Origin: CAVVGB01 sp963747715
Lineage (GTDB): Bacteria; Actinomycetota; Thermoleophilia; Gaiellales; Gaiellaceae
Direction: 5' to 3'
Length of the DNA: 64,000 nucleotides
Assembly (NCBI GenBank): GCA_963747715.1
Contig: CAVVGB010000003.1
Location: 372,001-436,000 of the forward strand
In this document: positions 59,265-64,000 of the stretch, piece by piece
Position numbering within the stretch: the first letter of the stretch is position 1
How the letters are laid out: each line of letters starts with the position of its first letter
The notes under the pieces: generated by a model
The model's input: only the letters and a program-made list of their open reading frames with translations
The model's database searches: none
Told to the model about the DNA's origin: nothing
Made by a program: the position numbers and the translations under genes

Positions 59265-60101
59265 ACCCGACTCGAAGAGGGCGAGCTCCTCTTCGGGAAT
59301 CGAGTACGTGTGCTCCTCCTCGGGGAAGGCACCGGCGCGCACGTCGGCGGCGAAGCGCTCCAGTGCGTCCTTGATCGTTCCGCCCACGTCCGCGTAACGC
59401 TTGACGAAGCGGGCCGAGCGGCCCTGGTAGAGGCCGATGAGGTCGTGGAGCACCAGCACCTGGCCGTCACACCCGGGGCCGGAACCGATGCCAATCGTCG
59501 GCACGGACAGCGCCTCGCTGATTCGTGCGGACACTCGTGCCGGGACCGCTTCGAGCACGACGGCGAAGCAGCCCTCGGCCTCGAGTGCGCGAGCCTCGTC
59601 GAACAGCTTCAGCGCACGGGTCGCCGTTTGTCCTTGCGCGCGCAGTCCGCCGAGCGCGGTCGCCGACTGAGGCGTCAGGCCCACGTGGCCCATCACGGGT
59701 ATGCCGGCCGCCACGATCGTCCGCACGCGCGACAGGCTCGGCCCGGCGCCCTCCAGCTTGACCGCGTCGGCGCCCGCCTCCTTGACGAACCGGATGGCGT
59801 TGCGAAGGGCTTCCTCGTCCGAGACCTGGAAGGAGCCGAACGGCATGTCGGCCACGAGCAGCGGCCGCTGCGCTCCGCGCGCGGCCGCGCGCGTCAGCAT
59901 GACCATCTCGTCCATGGTCGCCGGCACGGTCGAGTCGTGGCCGAGGACCGTCATGGCCGCCGAGTCCCCGACGAGCACGAGATCGAGCCCGGCCTCGTCC
60001 GCGAGTCGCGCGGTTGGATAGTCGTAGGCGGTCACCATGACGATGCGCTCGCCGCCGGCTTTCTTCTCCGCCAGGTTGGTCAGGCTCACCTTGTCGCTCA
60101 C
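59253..60101 (-). CDS. panB: 3-methyl-2-oxobutanoate hydroxymethyltransferase
   Basis: First step of pantothenate synthesis: adds a hydroxymethyl group to ketoisovalerate. 282 residues from GTG 60101. Motifs: MVTAYDYPTARLADEAG, LVLVGDSAAMTVLGHDSTV (metal-binding Asp), ADMPFGSFQVS, VKLEGAG, PVMGHVGLTPQS, and GIGSGPGCDGQVLVLHD. It is the last gene of the minus-strand operon DUF2520-panC-panB, joined to panC by a GTGA overlap. With coaE it belongs to the CoA pathway. Confidence 0.95.
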   Translation of the reverse strand: MSDKVSLTNLAEKKAGGERIVMVTAYDYPTARLADEAGLDLVLVGDSAAMTVLGHDSTVPATMDEMVMLTRAAARGAQRPLLVADMPFGSFQVSDEEALRNAIRFVKEAGADAVKLEGAGPSLSRVRTIVAAGIPVMGHVGLTPQSATALGGLRAQGQTATRALKLFDEARALEAEGCFAVVLEAVPARVSARISEALSVPTIGIGSGPGCDGQVLVLHDLIGLYQGRSARFVKRYADVGGTIKDALERFAADVRAGAFPEEEHTYSIPEEELALFESGLTG

Positions 60102-60900
60102 TGCAGGGCTCCTTCGAGGATGACGTTGTCGATGAGGCGCGTGCGGCCCACGCGCGCCGCGCCGAGGAGGTAGAGCGCGCCGTTGAAACGGGCGAGCTCG
60201 AGGTAGTCGGGAGCGAGCGTCGGCTCCGAGGCGAGGATCGCCTGCGCCGCCGCGACCGCGTCCTGGCCGCGCCGGTGCGCTTCCTCTCCGGCCAGGAGGG
60301 CACGGGGCAGAGCCAGGGCGGCCGCACGTTCGGCGTCCGAGAGGTAGGCGTTGCGCGAGCTGAGCGCGAGGCCGTCCGTGTCGCGTACGGTCGGGACGAT
60401 CCGAATCTCCACGGGGACGTTCAGGTCCTTGACGACCTGCTTGACGACGGCGGCCTGCTGCGCGTCCTTCTGGCCGAAGTACGCGCGGCGCGGTTGCACG
60501 ATGTTGAAGAGCTTGAGGCACACGGTCGCGACGCCGCGGAAGTGACCAGGCCGAGCACCGCCCTCCAAATCGTGGCCGAGCGCTTCGACGTCGACCCATG
60601 CTTGAAAGTGCTCCGGGTACATCTCGTCCGTCGCGGGGGCGAAGAGGAGATCGACGCCGGCCTTCTCGGCGAAGCGCAGGTCCCGGTCCTCGTCGCGCGG
60701 ATACGTCGCGAGGTCCTCGCTCGGGCCGAACTGCGCGGGATTGACGAAGATGCTGACGACGACGACGTCGCTTTCGGCGCGCGCCGCACGGATGAGCGCA
60801 GCGTGACCCTCGTGCAGCGCTCCCATCGTCGGAACAAGCCCGACCTGTCCTCGCCGTCCAGCAACGACCGTACCTCGTCGATCGTCCGCGCGACCTTCAT
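60098..60900 (-). CDS. panC: Pantothenate synthetase (one-base frame break)
   Basis: Joins pantoate and beta-alanine using ATP. The start ATG at 60900 gives KVARTIDEVRSLLDG. After about 16 codons, near 60852, one base appears to be missing, and the rest runs in the next frame from GLVPTMGALHEGHAALIRAA (HIGH-like motif) through VSIFVNPAQFGPSEDL, YFGQKDAQQAAVVKQ and TDGLALSSRNAYLS. The break is 1 base in GGCGAGGACAGG. The gene order DUF2520-panC-panB is widespread, and the missing stretch is short, so an error is likely. Confidence 0.9.
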
Positions 60901-61592
60901 CGCACCTTGAGGAGCGTCGCCGTCGCCTCGGTGAGCGCCTCGTAGAGGGGGAGCAATTGCGGCCGGCGCTCGCGGAGCACCTGGCGATGGCGCTCGATGG
61001 TTTCCCAGTCGCCGCGCACGAGCGGGCCGGTGTGGCGAAAGCCGTTGTCCATCGTGCGTCGCATCAGCGGCTCGAGCGCCTCGGGGGGCGCGCCCGCCGC
61101 CTCCATGAGCTCCGATGCCACCTCGTGCACCGTCACGAGAAAGCTCGAGGCGAACGCAGCCGCGGCGTGGTAGACGGGGCGATCCTCGTCGTCGAGCTCG
61201 AACGGCTGGAGGCCGAGCAGCCCGGCGAGATCGCGCGCGGCGGCCAGCCCCTCGTCCGTCTCGGCCGTGATCGCCGCCCACGCGCCGTCGAACTGCTCGG
61301 GCCCGAGCTCGGCCGTGAAGGTCTGGAGGGGATGGAGGCTGAAGCGCCGCTCGTGCGGGTCGAGCGCGGCAAGCCGGGTCGCGCCGCTCGTGTGTGCGAT
61401 CCAGGGGCCCACGGGAAGGGCGGCGGCCACCTCCGCGATGGCGCCGTCGGGGACGCAGAGCACGACGAGGTCGGCCTCGCCCACAGCGAGGTCGCGGCCG
61501 GCCGTGCGTGTGGGCAGGCGGTCAGCCAGCCGTGCGGCCATGGCCTTGCCGACGCGTCCGGCGCCGACGATGCAAACGGATTGGAATCTCAC
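60897..61592 (-). CDS. Rossmann-like and DUF2520 domain protein
   Basis: 231 residues. N-terminal NADP-type Rossmann fold (SVCIVGAGRVGKAMAARLADRL, LVVLCVPDGAIAEVAAALP), then the DUF2520 helical domain (FSLHPLQTF, YHAAAAFASSFLVTVHEVA, LMRRTMDNGF). It resembles ketopantoate reductase in overall plan and is regularly found just before panC, so a role in pantoate supply or in CoA metabolism is a reasonable guess but not shown. The stop overlaps the panC ATG. Divergent from msrB. Confidence 0.85.
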   Translation of the reverse strand: MRFQSVCIVGAGRVGKAMAARLADRLPTRTAGRDLAVGEADLVVLCVPDGAIAEVAAALPVGPWIAHTSGATRLAALDPHERRFSLHPLQTFTAELGPEQFDGAWAAITAETDEGLAAARDLAGLLGLQPFELDDEDRPVYHAAAAFASSFLVTVHEVASELMEAAGAPPEALEPLMRRTMDNGFRHTGPLVRGDWETIERHRQVLRERRPQLLPLYEALTEATATLLKVR

Positions 61593-61652
61593 CTCGCTCC
61601 AGTTCCAGTGGATACCGGGCAGGGGTCAGTGTATCCGTTACCCTGAATATCA

Positions 61653-62063
61653 ATGGCGCCGAAAGTGCAGAAGACCGAGGCCGAATGGCGCGGAGAGCTC
61701 ACGCCCGAGCAGTACCACGTGCTCCGTGAGAAGGGAACCGAGCGCGCGTTCACCGGCAAGTACCACGCGACGAAGGACAAGGGCATGTACCGGTGCGGTG
61801 CGTGCGGCGCCGAGCTGTTCGACTCCGAGACGAAGTTCGACTCGGGAACGGGCTGGCCGAGCTTCTATCAGCCTGCCGGCTCCGACGCCGTCGAGACCGA
61901 GGAGGACAACGGCCTGTTCATGCGTCGCACCGAGGTCGTCTGCTCGAACTGCGGCTCGCATCTCGGACACGTCTTTCCCGACGGGCCCGGCCCGACCGGC
62001 TTGCGCTACTGCATCAACTCGTGCGCGCTCGATCTCGACCGCCAGGACGTGAAGGACGGATGA
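61653..62063 (+). CDS. msrB: Peptide methionine (R)-S-oxide reductase
   Basis: Repairs R-form methionine sulfoxide in proteins. 136 residues. Zinc ligands CGACGAELF and CSNCGSHLG; substrate pocket [11 protein letters not shown]; catalytic Cys in [11 protein letters not shown]. The stop overlaps msrA (ATGA), so both stereoisomers can be repaired from one transcript. The gap to the divergent DUF2520 gene is 60 bases. Confidence 0.96.
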   Translation: MAPKVQKTEAEWRGELTPEQYHVLREKGTERAFTGKYHATKDKGMYRCGACGAELFDSETKFDSGTGWPSFYQPAGSDAVETEEDNGLFMRRTEVVCSNCGSHLGHVFPDGPGPTGLRYCINSCALDLDRQDVKDG

Positions 62064-62527
62064 GCGAGACCGCCACATTCGGGGCGGGTTGCTTCTGGGG
62101 CGTCGAGGTCGCGTTCCGCAACGTCCCCGGCGTCGTCGACACCGCCGTCGGCTACGAAGGCGGAACGCTTCCGAACCCGACCTACGAGGACGTCTGCAGC
62201 AAGACGACCGGCCACGCCGAGGTCGTCCAGGTCGAGTTCGACCCCGACGAGGTCTCCTACGACGAGCTTCTGGACGTCTTCTGGGACGTGCACGACCCGA
62301 CGCAGGTGAACCGCCAAGGGCCGGACGTCGGGTCGAACTACCGCTCAGCTATCTTCTTCCACTCGCCCGAGCAGCAGGAGCAGGCGCTCGAGTCGAAGGC
62401 GCGCGTGCAGGCGCGTTTCGACCGGCCGATCGCCACAGAGATCACACCGGCATCAGACTTTTGGCGCGCCGAGGACTATCACCAGCAGTACCTCGTCAAG
62501 CGCGGCGTCGCCTCCTGTCGCATCTAA
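62060..62527 (+). CDS. msrA: Peptide methionine (S)-S-oxide reductase
   Basis: Repairs S-form methionine sulfoxide. 155 residues. Catalytic motif [12 protein letters not shown] near the N-terminus, [28 protein letters not shown], and [10 protein letters not shown] at the end. A short C-terminus with one cysteine (ASCRI) could be the resolving residue. It overlaps msrB. Confidence 0.96.
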   Translation: MSETATFGAGCFWGVEVAFRNVPGVVDTAVGYEGGTLPNPTYEDVCSKTTGHAEVVQVEFDPDEVSYDELLDVFWDVHDPTQVNRQGPDVGSNYRSAIFFHSPEQQEQALESKARVQARFDRPIATEITPASDFWRAEDYHQQYLVKRGVASCRI

Positions 62528-62587
62528 TCTAGCCTCGTCCAAGGGCGTTTGCAGTGCGTCCGGGTAGCTGCCTAGACTGCCGCGGCG

Positions 62588-62803
62588 ATGCCGATCTACG
62601 AGTACGTGTGCATGACCTGCGAGAGCCACTTCGAGGAGCTCGTACGACTCGACGACGAGGGTCTGTCCTGTCCCGACTGCGGCTCGACGAAGCTGAACCG
62701 GCTCTTCTCCGTGTTCGCGGCTCACGGCACCGCCGAGCAACCGAGCTTTGGCGGAGTGACCAGCGGCGGTTGCTGCGGCGGGAGCTGTGGCTGCGGATCC
62801 TGA
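62588..62803 (+). CDS. FmdB-type small zinc-ribbon protein
   Basis: 71 residues. N-terminal MPIYEYVCMTCESHFEELV and CPDCGSTKLNRLFS form the FmdB/CxxC zinc ribbon. The C-terminus is glycine- and cysteine-rich (GGCCGGSCGCGS). Proposed as a regulator in some bacteria; role here unknown. The 3' end overlaps the uracil-DNA glycosylase start by 17 bases, suggesting coupled expression. Confidence 0.85.
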   Translation: MPIYEYVCMTCESHFEELVRLDDEGLSCPDCGSTKLNRLFSVFAAHGTAEQPSFGGVTSGGCCGGSCGCGS

Positions 62804-63464
62804 AGCGCTGAGCCGCCGCGAGGCGCTCGCGGCCTACGCCACCGGGACCTCCGGGTGCACGAAGTGCCGGCTTGCCTCCGGGCGCACCCAGGTCGTCTTC
62901 GGCGTCGGCGATCCGGGTGCCGACCTGATGTTCGTCGGCGAGGCTCCCGGCTTCCACGAAGACAAGCAGGGGTACCCCTTCGTCGGGCAGGCCGGCAAGC
63001 TGCTCGACCAGCTCCTGGCCGGCATCGGTCTGACCAGGGACGAGGTCTACATCGCCAACGTCCTCAAGTGCAGGCCGCCGGGCAACCGCGATCCGCAGCC
63101 GGACGAGATCGAAGCGTGCGAGCCGCACCTCTTCCGTCAGCTCGAGCTCATACGTCCAAGCGTCGTCGCGACGCTCGGCAACTTCGCGACGAAGCTCCTG
63201 AGCGGCAAGTCCTACGGGATCACTCGCGTGCACGGCCGCCCGCAGGAGACCACCCTCGGCGGTCGCCGCGTCACGCTCTACCCGCTCTACCACCCTGCGG
63301 CCGCGCTGTACACCCCAGCGATGCTGCGCACGCTCGAGGACGACTTCGCGCGTCTGCCGGGCCTGCTCGCCCCGGAGCAGGCGCCTGAAGCGAAGGTCAT
63401 CCAGTTCCCCGTGACGGTCGCGGTCGCAGCGGCCACGCCGCAGGAACAGCTCGGGCTCTTCTAG
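62787..63464 (+). CDS. Uracil-DNA glycosylase, family 4 (iron-sulfur)
   Basis: Removes uracil from DNA at the start of base-excision repair. 225 residues from GTG 62787. Active-site motif GEAPGFHEDKQGYPFVGQAG, [4Fe-4S] cysteines in CTKCRLA and KCRPPGNRDPQPDE, IEACEPHLFRQL, and the HPA motif YHPAAALYTPAM. The family is known from thermophiles and many actinobacteria. The TAG stop overlaps the first bases of repeat copy A2. Confidence 0.93.
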   Translation: MAADPEALSRREALAAYATGTSGCTKCRLASGRTQVVFGVGDPGADLMFVGEAPGFHEDKQGYPFVGQAGKLLDQLLAGIGLTRDEVYIANVLKCRPPGNRDPQPDEIEACEPHLFRQLELIRPSVVATLGNFATKLLSGKSYGITRVHGRPQETTLGGRRVTLYPLYHPAAALYTPAMLRTLEDDFARLPGLLAPEQAPEAKVIQFPVTVAVAAATPQEQLGLF

Positions 63465-63632
63465 GAGGGTTTGGCGGAATTCGCTCCGCCGAATGGGTGC
63501 GATGGGCGTCGTCGAGGCAACGGACGCAGGGAGCGTTCGTACTGATTTCAAGTACGGGCGCGACCGAGGACGCAGCCTGGCGGCGATCCAGCGCGGCCAG
63601 GCGGCATCAGCTGTGTTCCGTCAAGCCCTCCT
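63463..63632 (-). repeat. Palindromic intergenic repeat, subtype A, copy A2
   Basis: 170 bases; reverse complement of copy A1 with a few differences. Ends AGGAGGG (63463-63469) and CCCTCCT (63626-63632). Central hairpin CGTACT (63538-63543) and AGTACG (63551-63556) with a 7-base loop. It starts on the stop codon of the uracil-DNA glycosylase gene and ends 15 bases before the tsaE GTG. Both orientations relative to transcription are thus tolerated. Confidence 0.93.
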
Positions 63633-63647
63633 AAAAGCCGGACCGCT

Positions 63648-64000
63648 GTGATCGAGCTTCGCTCCTCGTCCCCCGAGGAGACCGAGCGCATCGCGGCTGC
63701 CCTAGCCGGCGAGCTCGAGCTCGACGACGTCGTGACGGTTGCGGGTGACCTCGGTACCGGCAAGACGACCTTCGTCCGCGGCGCGTGCCGCGCACTCGGC
63801 GTGACGGTCCCGGTGACGAGCCCGACGTACACGATCGGCAACCGCTACGGCGGTCGCGTGCAGGTCTCGCATCTCGACCTGTACCGCTTCGCGTCGATGA
63901 GCGAGGCCGAGTGGGGTGACCTCGAGAGCTACTTCGAGGACGCCGTCGTGTTCGTCGAATGGCCCGAAGCGGGAATGCAATTCCTGCCGGCTCCGCGCGC
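63648..64000 (+). CDS. tsaE: tRNA threonylcarbamoyladenosine biosynthesis ATPase TsaE, 5' part
   Basis: ATPase of the t6A synthesis complex, needed for the universal t6A37 modification. The frame opens at GTG 63648 and continues beyond the window; about 117 residues are visible. Motifs: VAGDLGTGKTTFVRGA (Walker A), VTSPTYTIGNRYGG, HLDLYRF and VFVEWPEAG. Functional link: t6A is the substrate of MtaB encoded at 15.2 kb. Confidence 0.93.
   Translation, partial: MIELRSSSPEETERIAAALAGELELDDVVTVAGDLGTGKTTFVRGACRALGVTVPVTSPTYTIGNRYGGRVQVSHLDLYRFASMSEAEWGDLESYFEDAVVFVEWPEAGMQFLPAPR

Overview
The window is GC-rich throughout, with dense, mostly plus-strand operons joined by ATGA, GTGA and similar start/stop overlaps and frequent GTG starts. 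Gene content and order suggest an actinobacterium, most likely of the class Thermoleophilia (Gaiellales or relatives): hrcA-dnaJ-prmA-mtaB-HIT-yqeY-phoH-ybeY-dgkA/PAP2-cdd-era, a MarP-like protease beside comEA/comEC, a PFK of the actinobacterial GGEDT type, and an actinobacterial LexA box at uvrA. The class assignment is inference; no rRNA gene is present. No phage, insertion sequence, CRISPR array or toxin-antitoxin locus was seen, so this is essentially core chromosome.

Layout. 1-7.4 kb: 3' part of leuS, a CvpA-trypsin membrane protease, comEA, comEC, holA. 7.4-23 kb: rpsT, murJ, lepA, hemW, hrcA, dnaJ, then a translation/RNA/cell-envelope operon to era, an M3 peptidase and a coiled-coil protein. 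22.8-28.4 kb: a deoxyribose-type cassette with an intact DeoC, an intact aldehyde dehydrogenase, and three further overlapping or closely spaced genes that each look like catalytically degraded enzymes (half-length ALDH, DeoC without its Schiff-base lysine, TrpC-like TIM barrel). 28.4-31.7 kb: a lipoprotein, a Tat-exported DyP-like protein, pfkA and tRNA-Leu(CAA). 31.7-38.2 kb: a branched-chain amino-acid type ABC importer (livKHMGF) with a structured leader and an internal terminator, then an XdhC protein. 38.2-49 kb: polA, a large secreted nuclease-like protein, a beta-propeller protein, rpsA, coaE, a lytic transglycosylase, uvrB. 49-55 kb: a secreted CHRD-5'-nucleotidase, a second secreted endonuclease/phosphatase-fold protein, a phosphoesterase, an AI-2E transporter and small membrane proteins. 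55-64 kb: uvrA behind a LexA box, a broken SUFU-like gene, a Yip1 protein, the pantothenate genes panB-panC-DUF2520, msrB-msrA, a small zinc-ribbon protein, a family-4 uracil-DNA glycosylase and the 5' part of tsaE.

Together these suggest a cell that secretes nucleic-acid-degrading enzymes, can take up DNA (ComEA/ComEC), recycles nucleosides (Cdd, DeoC, ALDH) and carries nucleotide-excision and base-excision repair.

The two most notable observations are: (1) a family of about 167-170 bp intergenic repeats, four copies in two subtypes, each a near-complete imperfect palindrome with paired compensatory changes between copies, each filling almost the whole gap between two co-directional genes; and (2) the row of three apparent pseudoenzymes next to an intact ALDH. 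A caution for users: at least nine, and probably about ten, conserved genes contain single-base frame breaks (dnaJ, prmA, mtaB/HIT, yqeY, ybeY, dgkA, M3 peptidase, uvrA, SUFU-like, panC). Most are +1 and clustered at 14.3-22 kb and 57-61 kb, and they look more like assembly errors than real pseudogenes.
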